Assembly (NCBI RefSeq): GCF_000382445.1
Contig: NZ_KB905474.1
Coordinates: 372,001 to 436,000, forward strand
From: Phocaeicola massiliensis B84634 = Timone 84634 = DSM 17679 = JCM 13223
GTDB lineage: Bacteria; Bacteroidota; Bacteroidia; Bacteroidales; Bacteroidaceae
DNA length: 64,000 bases
Direction of reading: 5' to 3'
A program made the translations under genes and the position numbers. A model generated the notes under the pieces. That model saw nothing but the letters and a program-made list of their open reading frames with translations, did not search any database and was not told where the DNA came from. This document shows, piece by piece, positions 31,266-40,384 of this stretch (positions within the stretch are counted from its first letter, which is position 1; each line of letters starts with the position of its first letter).

Positions 31266-33512
31266 CTAATCTTTATTCAGTCCTTTTATTATTTTTCGTT
31301 TACCGACAATCCATACCGTATCATTCTCCTTGAAAATTGTATCAGGGTCTGGATTCATAATATTCACGGTACTCCTCTCTATTCCGATAATGATGCTATC
31401 CGATATGTCTGCCTCCCGGATCGTCTTTCCGATCAATGGTGAACCTCCTTCGACAGGAAATTGCCCTATTTCCATCTCATCCTGCGAGGATGTTCCGTTC
31501 CCGTTCCTTTCTACCTTCTTTTGCTCCATGGATGTCCGGAAGCTTTCCAACTGTCGGTCCGTACCTACGACCGTAACCTTGTCATATGGATAGAGATGTT
31601 CTTCCCCTTGTGGTATATCCAGGCGTTTTTCTCCACGGGTGATTGAAATCACATTTATCTGAAACAAGGTGCGCAAGCTGCTTTCTTTTAATGTTCTGCC
31701 CACATATATGGAATCAGGGGATACTGTGAAATCCGCCAAATGTAATTCCTTGAACGGGATATTGCTGCCAAGGGTGGAGCCTGTATCACTTTCTGTAGAA
31801 AGTCCATTCCCGTCCGTCCCCTGAAAGTTTGCCATAAATTGTCTCTCTATAGTCAGCGACCGTTTCTTGATCCGCTTGGAAAAATAAATGACGGCAATGA
31901 TAATGGAAGAGACTACCAACCCGGCTCCCAAGGCAACATTGAAAAGATGGGTAATGATACTCATCATGATAATCGTGCAGATCAGTATTTTGACAAGTAC
32001 TATTGATACCAAAGGCCCTCTGTTGAACTTGTTGTCCGTCCAGAGTTTACGGAACTCGGTTGAATTGTTCCTTTTCATGATGATGGCCCATAGAAACGGG
32101 GATATGACAAGAAAGATGATGATGAAGCCCAACAAGTTCCCTTCCATTCCCGGCAGACTTTTCCTAATCAAAGGATGCACATAGGAAAAATATAAAGTGA
32201 TGAAAAAAACGCATACGACCAGATAGAGTGTGACAGACACCAGCATAGACCGGATCAGTTTATGCCAAGTACCCTGGTGTTTTACAGTCATTGCCCCGGA
32301 CGTATAGTGTACGAGATAATCTTTCAGGGATTCAGGCATGTGGATGTCTATAAACCGGTATGCTGGTTCCGAAAGCCGTATCATATAGGGGGTAAGAAAA
32401 GTCGTTATGACAGATACTGCCACTATGACCGGATAGAGATACTTGTCCGTAACATTCAGACTGACGCCTAAAGATGCGATGATGAATGCGAATTCACCGA
32501 CCTGTGTCAGTGAAAAGCCGGACTGTATGGCAATTTTCAACGGCTGGCCGGAAAGCAAGACACCAAAGCTCCCGAACAGTACCTGACCGGACAGTACCAG
32601 CAATGTCAGGATGAAAATAGGGACGGCATATTCCCACATCATGGCAGGATCGATCATCATTCCTACCGACACGAAAAATATGGAAGCGAACAGGTCTTTT
32701 ACCGGCTGTACGATATGTACGATTTTTTCCGCTTCAACGGTCTCTGCCAGCAGGGACCCCATGACAAAGGCTCCCAATGCGGCAGAAAATCCCGCTTTTG
32801 TCGCAATCATCACCATTCCCAGGCAAAGTCCCAGAGAGGTTATCAATAAAATCTCGTTGCTGGTGAAACGGCGTATCTTCTTCAGCAGGGTAGGTATCAG
32901 ATAGATACCCAATGCCGACCAGAAAATCAGGAAAGCGGCCAGCTTCAATATACTTTCCAGCATCTCCTTCCCTTCAAAATGTTTGCCTACCGCCAACGTG
33001 GAAAGAACAACCATCATCACTACAGCCACCAGATCTTCGATAACAAGAATCCCCAAGACAATGCCAGTGAATTTCTGTTGGAGAAGTCCCATGTCATTGA
33101 AGGCCTTGAATACGATGGCCGTGGACGACATGGACAACATTCCACCCAGAAAAATACTGCTCATGTGGGAGAACCCCATTGCATTCCCCGCTGTATAACC
33201 TATGAACATCATGCCACATACAATAGTGACAGTGGCAACGATAGCCGTAATGCCCACATTTATCAATTTCTTGAACGAAAAGTCCAGTCCCATCGCGAAC
33301 AGCAGAAAAATGACACCGATGTCCGCCCATATTTTGATATTGGCAGGATCGGAAACAGTCGGGACCAGAGAAACGGAAGGACCCGCCATAATACCGGCTA
33401 CAATGTAGCCCAATATGACCGGTTGCTTCAGCCACTTGAAAATGACGGTTACAATACCGGCAATAATCAGAATTATGGCAAGATCCGATATTAAAGGAGC
33501 AACTTCTGACAT
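31266..33512 (-). CDS. Kef/CPA2-type cation:proton antiporter with C-terminal TrkA-C domains
   Basis: 748 residues. About 12 membrane helices fill the first ~380 residues, starting LIIAGIVTVIFKWLKQPVIL and including the conserved GLDFSFKKL region and GFSLTQVGEFAFIIAS. A second membrane block (~410-555) and then two cytoplasmic TrkA-C regulatory domains follow (FTVSPDSIYVGRTLKESSLR; FPVEGGSPLIGKTIREADIS). No TrkA-N Rossmann domain is seen. The protein should exchange K+ or Na+ for H+. In E. coli, Kef channels protect against methylglyoxal; mgsA is in this same block. Confidence 0.9.
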   Translation of the reverse strand: MSEVAPLISDLAIILIIAGIVTVIFKWLKQPVILGYIVAGIMAGPSVSLVPTVSDPANIKIWADIGVIFLLFAMGLDFSFKKLINVGITAIVATVTIVCGMMFIGYTAGNAMGFSHMSSIFLGGMLSMSSTAIVFKAFNDMGLLQQKFTGIVLGILVIEDLVAVVMMVVLSTLAVGKHFEGKEMLESILKLAAFLIFWSALGIYLIPTLLKKIRRFTSNEILLITSLGLCLGMVMIATKAGFSAALGAFVMGSLLAETVEAEKIVHIVQPVKDLFASIFFVSVGMMIDPAMMWEYAVPIFILTLLVLSGQVLFGSFGVLLSGQPLKIAIQSGFSLTQVGEFAFIIASLGVSLNVTDKYLYPVIVAVSVITTFLTPYMIRLSEPAYRFIDIHMPESLKDYLVHYTSGAMTVKHQGTWHKLIRSMLVSVTLYLVVCVFFITLYFSYVHPLIRKSLPGMEGNLLGFIIIFLVISPFLWAIIMKRNNSTEFRKLWTDNKFNRGPLVSIVLVKILICTIIMMSIITHLFNVALGAGLVVSSIIIAVIYFSKRIKKRSLTIERQFMANFQGTDGNGLSTESDTGSTLGSNIPFKELHLADFTVSPDSIYVGRTLKESSLRTLFQINVISITRGEKRLDIPQGEEHLYPYDKVTVVGTDRQLESFRTSMEQKKVERNGNGTSSQDEMEIGQFPVEGGSPLIGKTIREADISDSIIIGIERSTVNIMNPDPDTIFKENDTVWIVGKRKIIKGLNKD

Positions 33513-33525
33513 ATTAACGGTTATT

Positions 33526-34509
33526 TTAGATCGATAATTCGTTAAGGACCCGGATCAGGCTTTTGTCAATAGGCTTGTCCTTTTTGATTGCCTGGACAAA
33601 AGGAACATAAACAATCTCGTTGTTCCGTATGCCTATCATAACATTTCGCTGGCCTTCCATTAAGGCCTGGATTGCGGCTTCACCCAGCCGGCTTGCCAGT
33701 ATACGGTCATTGGCACTCGGAGCACCACCCCGTTGCAGATGGCCCAGGATAGAAACCCTGACATCATACCCGGGATATTCCTTCTTTACCCGGTCGGCGT
33801 AATATATGGCACCTCCATTCTTGTTTTCAGGACTTTCGGTCACAATTACGATGCTGCTGTTTTTCGTCTTTCTGAATCCGCGCCCGATGAATGTTTCCAA
33901 CTGGTCCACGTCCGTCCTGTCCTCCGGGATGATGGCCGCTTCAGCACCGGAAGCTATTGCGCTGTTTTGTGCCAGGAAGCCCGCATCACGCCCCATCACT
34001 TCGACAAAGAAGATACGGTCATGGGAGGTTGCCGTGTCCCTGATTTTATCCACGCATTCCACAATGGTGTTCAATGCCGTATCATATCCTATGGTAAAAT
34101 CGGTACCATATAGGTCATTGTCAATGGTGCCGGGCAATCCTATGCACGTCACATCATACTCCTCCGCAAAGATACGGGCTCCCGTCAGGGAACCGTCTCC
34201 ACCGATAATTATCAAAGCATTGATGTTCTCTTTCTGTATGACCTTATAAGCTTTCTTGCGTCCTTCGGGAGTGGTGAAAGTCTCGGAGCGAGCTGTTTTC
34301 AGTATGGTGCCTCCCCTCTGGATAATGCTACTTACATCTTCCGTCGTGAGTTCTTTCACTTCACCGGCAATCAGCCCCTCGTAACCTCTATAAATTCCTT
34401 TCACTTTAAATCCGTTAAAAATGGCGGCGCGGGTCACGGCACGGATAGCCGCGTTCATTCCTGAAGCATCCCCTCCGGAAGTCAGAATTCCAATATACTT
34501 GTTATCCAT
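33526..34509 (-). CDS. pfkA: 6-phosphofructokinase
   Basis: 327 residues, ATP-dependent type. It makes fructose-1,6-bisphosphate in glycolysis. Motifs: [18 protein letters not shown] (nucleotide), [31 protein letters not shown] with the catalytic Asp, and [12 protein letters not shown]. Length is standard for bacterial Pfk. Bacteroides have other phosphofructokinases in the core genome, so this is probably an extra copy. It is 14 bp before the Kef gene and 26 bp after the sigma-factor frame. The aldolase for its product is in the same block. Confidence 0.95.
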
Positions 34510-34534
34510 AATTTGTTTTTTATATTTTAATTAA

Positions 34535-35030
34535 TCAGGCAAAATTAGAAAGCAACTGTTTTAGCCTTTTTCTGCTATAAAAGATACGGCTTTTTATCGT
34601 ACTCAGTGACACTCCTATCTTTGCGGCTATTTCCCGATATTTGACTCCGGTACAACATAAAAACGACATAATGTGCTTTAGGCAATGTTTTAAGGGCTTC
34701 CCTTATCTCTTTTGCATCATGCCCGTTATCCACGAAAATGAAAGAGTCGTCCCTTAACAGGAAATGATATTCAGGTTCTGATAATACATATAAATTCCCT
34801 CGTATTTTCTTTGTCCGGCAATTATTGATAAATGCATTGCGCATGATGGTATACATCCAGCCTTTAAAATTCGTACCGGAATCAAACTTATCCTTATTAT
34901 CCAACGTCCTCAACATTGTTTCCTGCAACAAGTTTTCTGCTTCATCCTTGTCAGCAGTCAGTTTATATGCAAAACAATGCAGTTCATTCTGAAGGGCTAC
35001 CAGCGCTTTATCGAAATCAAATCCTCTCAT
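34535..35030 (-). pseudogene. ECF RNA polymerase sigma factor with a frameshift in region 4
   Basis: From ATG 35030, region 2 is intact (DFDKALVALQNELHCFAYKL; DEAENLLQETMLRTLDNKDK, then GTNFKGWMYTIMRNAFINNC). Region 4 begins ALKTLPKAHYVVFMLYR, then the frame goes off and stops at 34575. One base shift at ~34652 restores TGVKYREIAAKIGVSLSTIK then SRIFYSRKRLKQLL to a stop at 34535. The observed TACCGGAGTC is 5 bp shorter than TACCGGACCGGAGTC, the expected codons for YRTGV, as after loss of one CCGGA unit. It is in the middle of the stress block, 26 bp before pfkA. Confidence 0.75.
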
Positions 35031-35061
35031 TATATTTATTTTGGAATTCAAATATCCGGGT

Positions 35062-35093
35062 GAAGGCATTCCCTGATAATAAGAAATGCCTTC
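35062..35093. other. Hairpin between hsp20 and the sigma factor gene
   Basis: GAAGGCATT (35062-35070) and AATGCCTTC (35085-35093) form a perfect 9-bp stem with a 14-nt loop. No T run follows on the minus strand, so it is more likely a processing or stability element than a terminator. Confidence 0.55.
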
Positions 35094-35115
35094 TGTAGAG
35101 TCTCATCAAGATATC

Positions 35116-35544
35116 TTATTTGACATCAATAGTTTTGGTGGTTTCCTGAACCTTCTTATCTACGACTTTGGGAATATCGATAAACAGGACCCCGTGTTCC
35201 ACTTTGGCCGAAATTTTATCTTTTTCCACATTATCCGGCAGCAGGATACTCTGCTGGAATCGGGAATAGGAGAATTCACGGCGCAAGTATTTTCCGTCTT
35301 TCTTCTCCTCCTTTTTCTCGTCCTTTTTTTCCATGCAGATTACCAGATTGTTGCTTTCATCCACACTTACCTTAAAATCATTCTTGGTCATTCCCGGAGC
35401 TGCCAGTTCTACCTTGTAGTCCTTTTCATTCTCAATCACATTGATGGCTGGAGCCGTAGCGTTTGCTCTTGCCATCCATTCATTGTCAAAGAAATCGTTA
35501 AAAATACTCGGTAACCAATTCTGGTTTGTTTTTACAGGTACCAT
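35116..35544 (-). CDS. hsp20: Small heat shock protein (Hsp20/alpha-crystallin)
   Basis: 142 residues. The alpha-crystallin domain spans ~35-130: INVIENEKDYKVELAAPGMT, then a Lys/Glu-rich variable loop (KKDEKKEEKKDGKYLRREF), RFQQSILLPDNVEKDKISAK and VEHGVLFIDIPKV. It holds unfolding proteins without ATP in the cytoplasm, typically under heat or oxidative stress. A strong Shine-Dalgarno (AGAGGAGGT) precedes the ATG. It is followed by the sigma factor frame after 86 bp with a hairpin between. Length and domain order are normal. Confidence 0.93.
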   Translation of the reverse strand: MVPVKTNQNWLPSIFNDFFDNEWMARANATAPAINVIENEKDYKVELAAPGMTKNDFKVSVDESNNLVICMEKKDEKKEEKKDGKYLRREFSYSRFQQSILLPDNVEKDKISAKVEHGVLFIDIPKVVDKKVQETTKTIDVK

Positions 35545-35579
35545 TTTTACCTCCTCTTTAAAAGTTAATAATTAAAACT

Positions 35580-35609
35580 TAAAAAAAAGCATCTGCTTGA
35601 TAGACAGAT
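35580..35609 (-). terminator. Terminator-like hairpin after gpmA
   Basis: On the minus strand ATCTG and CAGAT pair across ~9 nt and a T8 run follows. It may partly separate gpmA and upstream genes from hsp20. Confidence 0.5.
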
Positions 35610-35611
35610 TT

Positions 35612-36361
35612 TTATTTTTTAGCCATCCCTTGTTTGGCCACAGCTTCTGCCCGTTTCCGTATCTCTTCCGGGTTTCCAAGGTAGTAGTCCTTGACAAGAA
35701 CCAGCCTGTCGTCAAATTCAAAGACATAAGGAACTGCCGTAGGCAGGTTCAGGTTGGAAATATCCGTATCGGAAATTCCTTTGAGATGCTTGATGATTCC
35801 GCGCAGGCTGTTACCATGGGCGACTACCAGCAGGCTGTCCTTATACATCAATGCGGGAAAGATGATGCATTTCCAGTAAGGCATGACACGCCCAATAGTA
35901 TCTTTCAGGGATTCCGTACGGGGAAGTTCGCTATCTGGTACACCGGCATAGCGGATATCCATGCCCGGATTACGGGGATCATCTTTGCCTACCGGAGCGG
36001 GAGCCACGTCATAGCTTCTTCGCCAGATGTGTACTTGTTCTTCACCATATTGGACCGCTGTTTCACTCTTATTCAGTCCCTGAAGCATGCCGTAATGCTT
36101 CTCGTTCAGCCGCCAGGTCTTTTCAACCGGAATCCAGTCTTTATCCAGCCGGTCCAAGACACAGTTCAACGTTTTTACGGCACGTTTCAAGTAAGAAGTG
36201 TAAGCTGCCTCAAAAGAAAATCCAGCCTCCCGTAATGCATCGCCTGCCTTGCAGGCTTCTTCAACTCCTTTCTCGCTTAAATCCACGTCCGTCCATCCAG
36301 TAAAACGGTTTTCTTTGTTCCATAGACTTTCGCCATGACGTAATAACACTATTCTTTTCAT
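35612..36361 (-). CDS. gpmA: 2,3-bisphosphoglycerate-dependent phosphoglycerate mutase
   Basis: 249 residues from ATG 36361. It interconverts 3- and 2-phosphoglycerate. Motifs: [20 protein letters not shown] (phospho-His site RHG), [32 protein letters not shown], and [19 protein letters not shown] with the second catalytic His. The length is standard. The ATG at 36382 is rejected because it would overlap the aldolase stop and adds a non-family leader. It is 14 bp after the aldolase gene, so the two are cotranscribed. Confidence 0.96.
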
Positions 36362-36374
36362 GGATACTTCTTCT

Positions 36375-37424
36375 TTATGCAATGGTTATTGAAGAATCCA
36401 GATATACGTCCTGAATGGTGTTCAGAAGTTGAATTCCGTCTTTCATCGGTTTCTGGAAAGCCTTACGACCGCTGATCAGCCCCATACCACCTGCACGCTT
36501 ATTTACTACTGCCGTTACGACAGCATCATGCAGGTCGGATTCCCCATGGGATTCACCGCCCGAGTTAATCAATCCGACACGTCCCATATAGCCATTCGCC
36601 ACCTGATAACGGCAAAGGTCTATCGGATGGTCAGTGGTCAGTTCCGAATACATACACTCGTTTGTCTTTCCGAATCCGATAGCCTTGAAACCGCCGTTAT
36701 TGGATGGGAGCTTCTGCTTCACGATATCGGCTTTAATGGTAACCCCGATATGGTTGGCTTGTCCTGTCAAGTCGGCAGCGGCATGATAGTCGGTACCATC
36801 CTTTTTGAAGCTGCTGTTTCTCAAATAGCACCACAGAATAGTAGCCATTCCCAGTTCGTGGGCATATTCAAAAGCCTGTGACACTTCCACTATCTGGCGG
36901 CGGCTTTGTTCCGAACCGAAATAAATGGTAGCACCGACAGCTACGGCTCCCATGTTCCATGCCTCTTTCACCGTACCGAACATTACCTGGTCGTAGCTGT
37001 TCGGATAAGTCAGCAACTCATTATGGTTCAGCTTGACGATAAAAGGTATCTTGTGTGCATATTTGCGTGCCACGGCGCCCAACACACCGAATGTGGATGC
37101 CACGGCATTACACCCTCCTTCAATGGCCAGCTTTATGATGTTTTCGGGATCGAAATAAAGCGGATTGGGGGCGAAAGACGCTCCTGCAGAATGTTCTATG
37201 CCCTGGTCTACAGGCAGAATGGATACATAGCCCGTATTGGCCAGACGTCCATGTCCGTATAAAGCCTGCAAACTTTCCAATGTACGGATATTCCTGTCGG
37301 AATTCATCCATACCTTATCTATCATATCCGGTCCCGGAATATGGATAAGTTGTTTGTCTATCGTCTTACATGTATGGTTCAGGTAGTACTCAGCCTTTCC
37401 TCCCAATAAATCTACTATTTTCAT
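36375..37424 (-). CDS. fbaB: Class I fructose-bisphosphate aldolase (FbaB/DhnA type)
   Basis: 349 residues. It cleaves fructose-1,6-bisphosphate to dihydroxyacetone phosphate and glyceraldehyde-3-phosphate through a Schiff-base lysine (in [12 protein letters not shown]). Other motifs: [32 protein letters not shown], and [20 protein letters not shown]. The DHAP it makes is the substrate of mgsA in the same block. Bacteroides mainly use class II aldolase, so this is probably an accessory enzyme. It follows ferritin by 29 bp. Confidence 0.94.
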
Positions 37425-37452
37425 TTTATTTATTTTTATTGATTATTCTGGT

Positions 37453-37935
37453 TTATGACTCCCGTTCACCCAGTTTTGCATCCATAAAAAGGATAGCACA
37501 GTCTCCGGCTTTCCTCAGATGACTAACAATATTGAGTACATTCGCTTCATCTTCTACTTGCTCACGAACAAATTGCCACAAGAAGTCCTGAGTGGCATTG
37601 TCTTTCTCTTCGGATGCTACCTGTACCAACTCATCAATCAGTTTGGAAACATGTTTTTCATGCTCCAAAGCATGCTCGAATACTTCAACAGGGTTGCCCC
37701 AACCTTGTGGAACCACATCGACCTTGTCTACTTTCGGGGTTGCCTCACGCTTAATCATGTACCCGGCAATGGCATATGCATGCCCGGTCTCTTCTGCAGA
37801 CTGTTTCTGCATCCAGCGAGCCATTCCGGAAAAGCCCTCTCTTTCCAGATAAAAAGACATTGATAAATACAGGTTGGCAGACCATAATTCTGCTGTGATT
37901 TGCTCATTCAGAGCATTTTGCAATTTTTCAGTCAT
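37453..37935 (-). CDS. ftnA: Ferritin (non-heme iron storage)
   Basis: 160 residues. The ferroxidase centre is visible: Glu in TAELWSANLYLSMSFYLERE, then Glu and His in AEETGHAYAIAGYM, and later Glu residues in the third and fourth helices (FEHALEHEKHVS; FVREQVEDEANVLNI). It oxidises Fe(II) and stores iron as a 24-subunit shell, limiting Fenton chemistry. The length is normal for bacterial FtnA. It lies between marC and fbaB in the block. A related but degenerate protein starts the block at 39194. Confidence 0.96.
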   Translation of the reverse strand: MTEKLQNALNEQITAELWSANLYLSMSFYLEREGFSGMARWMQKQSAEETGHAYAIAGYMIKREATPKVDKVDVVPQGWGNPVEVFEHALEHEKHVSKLIDELVQVASEEKDNATQDFLWQFVREQVEDEANVLNIVSHLRKAGDCAILFMDAKLGERES

Positions 37936-37985
37936 GATGAATCAAACTTTTAATGTTAATAATAAATCCAAATTATCTCTCTTCT

Positions 37986-38633
37986 TTAAGAACAAGCATG
38001 GGCTTGTTTCAAGATTTCAATTAATACCGGACGTATCCCGCTGATAAAACATTCCACGGCGATCACCATTAGAATAAGTCCCATCAGTCTCATCATCACA
38101 TTGTTTCCCGTCTCTCCCAAGATTTTTAAAAGCTGGGTGGACGCGCACAGAATAAAGAAGGAAAGAATGCAGACCAAAGCGATTACGCCAAGCAATACTA
38201 TTTTGAAAGTATATTCCGAAGCATCTTCCATCAATGTTATTCCACTGGAAATCGCTCCCGGACCGCATAACATCGGAATGGCAAGAGGTGTGATGGTTAT
38301 ATCTTTGGAATATTCTTTTCGTTCAGTTTCATTCAGTTTCACATGGGTAAAATGTGCCTGCAACATATCATATCCGATTTTAAAGATGATGATACCTCCC
38401 ACAATCCGGAATCCGTTTGTTGAGATGCCGAAAAAATGAAACAGAAACCTGCCCGATAATGTAAAAAGGACTAATATGATAAATGCAATGGTACATGCTT
38501 TCAAGGCGATATATCTGCGTTCTTTCGTATCCATTCCATCAGTCATTTGCAGGAATACCGGCATCACTCCAAGAGGGTCCATCAAGGTGAATAGCGAAGT
38601 GAAACACAATGTTAAATATACAAATATATCCAT
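37986..38633 (-). CDS. MarC-family integral membrane protein
   Basis: About 215 residues from ATG 38633 (MDIFVYLTLCFTSLFTLMDP then LGVMPVFLQM). Six membrane segments are visible. The family motif GPGAISSGITLMEDA lies in the middle, and the C-terminus has VMMRLMGLILMVIAVECFIS. MarC/UPF0056 proteins are inner membrane proteins of unknown transport function. The longer frame upstream to 38711 adds an unlikely leader. It is 51 bp before ftnA and 100 bp after the degenerate ferritin. Confidence 0.88.
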   Translation of the reverse strand: MDIFVYLTLCFTSLFTLMDPLGVMPVFLQMTDGMDTKERRYIALKACTIAFIILVLFTLSGRFLFHFFGISTNGFRIVGGIIIFKIGYDMLQAHFTHVKLNETERKEYSKDITITPLAIPMLCGPGAISSGITLMEDASEYTFKIVLLGVIALVCILSFFILCASTQLLKILGETGNNVMMRLMGLILMVIAVECFISGIRPVLIEILKQAHACS

Positions 38634-38735
38634 GATGACATATAGTTTATTATCGATTATTATATCGCAAAAAACATACCAGATAGCATTCTGCAATATT
38701 AAATTTTGCATAACATCAATCTTAAATCCATACCG

Positions 38736-39194
38736 TCAAAAATAAGGTAGTTTCCGTTCGTTTTCCTTGGCGAGGATACGTAACAATTCCATAAATGCCG
38801 TACTTACATATATACGGTCTGCATACAGCCCGCTGATGAAAGAATGGAAGGACATGCTTACATTCCAGCATAATATGAGAAATGTGTTTACCTGACGTGA
38901 TATGTACTGCTCATGTTCAAGCAATTCATTCAAGGCATTCAATGGCGTTGTCCATTCATGTGTATCCCGTTTCATTTCATTGATTACAACACATCCTCCA
39001 TCATGGCATATCCGATTCATCATCTGATAAACCTTGTTCATATTGTCCTGTGCTTGGGAGTTCAGCCAGGAGCTAAGTATTGGAAGCCGTTCATCTTCAA
39101 AATAAACCTGCAATGACAGGTATAAACCGGTTGACCATATTTCTGTATTGATCAACTCATTCATGGCGTTTTCTATTCGTTTATCCATTATCAC
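38736..39194 (-). CDS. Degenerate ferritin-like protein (no ferroxidase centre)
   Basis: 152 residues with the ferritin four-helix pattern. Helix A (IENAMNELINTEIWSTGLYL SLQVYF) keeps one Glu. Helix B reads LNSQAQDNMNKVYQMMN where ferritin has AEETGHA, so the bridging Glu and His of the ferroxidase site are lost. Helix C (LNELLEHEQYISRQVNTFLI) keeps one Glu. It might join mixed ferritin shells as a structural subunit, or act alone. First gene of the twelve-gene block. ATG 39194 or 39188 could start it. Confidence 0.78.
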   Translation of the reverse strand: MIMDKRIENAMNELINTEIWSTGLYLSLQVYFEDERLPILSSWLNSQAQDNMNKVYQMMNRICHDGGCVVINEMKRDTHEWTTPLNALNELLEHEQYISRQVNTFLILCWNVSMSFHSFISGLYADRIYVSTAFMELLRILAKENERKLPYF

Positions 39195-39349
39195 TCTGAA
39201 TATTGAAAATCCATTACTAATATCATGTGTTATTCTCAGTATATAAAAATTCCATTCGATTGTGGGTAACCCATAAAACGGAATTCTTAAACGAGGCTTA
39301 AATAATAGGATAACTTATCGGCGTAGACAAATTGTCATAAAAAATAGCA
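39195..39349. other. Upstream region of the stress block
   Basis: About 150 bp of AT-rich DNA between the degenerate ferritin gene and the small frame at 39350. It should hold the main promoter of the block on the minus strand. No clear -33/-7 pair of the housekeeping type was found, in line with control by another sigma factor; this is weak negative evidence. Confidence 0.35.
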
Positions 39350-39559
39350 CTATGATGTCTTTTTGTCTTGCCTCCCTTGCAGAATATCCAATAAGACATC
39401 CAGTTCTCTTTCTATTCCTTCAATCTTATCGGAAATACAGTCCAAAGTATTATGGTGCAGACTAGCTTTACACTCCTGCAACTCTCTTGACAGAGAAAGT
39501 ATCTGTAACCAAAGTTCTTCCTCTATGTGATAGGGGGAGTTACTATTATCTAGTACCAT
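39350..39559 (-). CDS. Small coiled-coil protein
   Basis: 69 residues from ATG 39559 (MVLDNSNSPYHIEEELWLQI). Helical with heptad-like Leu spacing (LSLSRELQECKASLHH; SDKIEGIERELDVLLDILQG). No signal or membrane segment. Not recognised, and it could be an unused frame; the coiled-coil pattern and minus orientation in line with the block support it modestly. Confidence 0.35.
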   Translation of the reverse strand: MVLDNSNSPYHIEEELWLQILSLSRELQECKASLHHNTLDCISDKIEGIERELDVLLDILQGRQDKKTS

Positions 39560-40239
39560 AGCAGGAGAAGGCAGAAAAGTGCTTTGGCATGTAATTTGTA
39601 TGATAATGAACGGTATGTTCCGAAAGAGACAGGAATGGAAATGAAAGGATAGAATATTCCACAAAAGACAGTAACAAACAAAGGGGGAAAGTCGTTGGAG
39701 ACAGTTGTCTCGCTTTTAAAACAAGTTGCTTTCATAATGTTTATTATAAGCCAACCCTGTTCCCTGGAGTTGTGTTTATATAAAGTTAAGCGTGGGAACT
39801 TTGGTATTACCGTTCAGAAGTATCCCCATACTCAACAACATATAATACACAAAGCCCCACGCCTATATATAACAAAAATCTATATAGATAGAACGTGGAG
39901 CGTCCAATGTATTATCCAATTGTTGTTTCGAAATTGGGGATTTCCTGAACTTGGATAATGCCTTAACGCTTTACTATAAATCTTCTATTTTCAAAAGACT
40001 AATACAAATGTAATAAAAGAAATGAATTCTTTGAAAGGAAATATCTCTTTTTTTTAAGGGGTGGCTTAATTTTTCTTTATTTAAAGTCTTAGAATTACTG
40101 CCCACCAAAGCCCGTCACGAATGTTTTGAAATCCTCAAGCTGTACATTAAGCTCTATATAGTATAGCAGAATAGCAGAAAAACAGACCATGATACCGCAG
40201 GTATATAGGTCATAACCCACTCTTCCGTAAGTATCTTAT
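39560..40239. other. AT-rich region with no confident gene
   Basis: About 680 bp. A plus-strand frame (39695-39958) and a minus-strand one (39550-39735) show no homology, poor starts and biased composition, so they were left out. Nothing else is seen. Confidence 0.4.
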
Positions 40240-40374
40240 CTATTTGACAATAATAAAAATGTAAAGGAGGATAATGACATGGACAATATTCGTATCCCAA
40301 TACATATAGGTTAACATATAAGGGAGAATGGTCACGGAGTCCACAAACCATAGAATGAAAAAATATATTTCCAT
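40240..40374 (-). CDS. Tiny membrane protein
   Basis: 44 residues, almost all hydrophobic: MEIYFFILWFVDSVTILPYM, then VHVIILLYIFIIVK. Two short membrane segments. It starts 11 bp after the stop of the small membrane frame at 40385, so the two could be one membrane protein split by a frameshift or a two-gene unit. Not recognised. Confidence 0.4.
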   Translation of the reverse strand: MEIYFFILWFVDSVTILPYMLTYMYWDTNIVHVIILLYIFIIVK

Positions 40375-40384
40375 CGTGTACGGT

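Noticed and set aside
27269-39194. Reading the block as an ordinary glycolytic operon of the core genome
   Set aside because: The mix with Hsp20, ferritins, Kef and a sigma factor, and the mobile-element remnants on both sides, fit poorly with a housekeeping operon, although core status cannot be ruled out without comparison to other strains.
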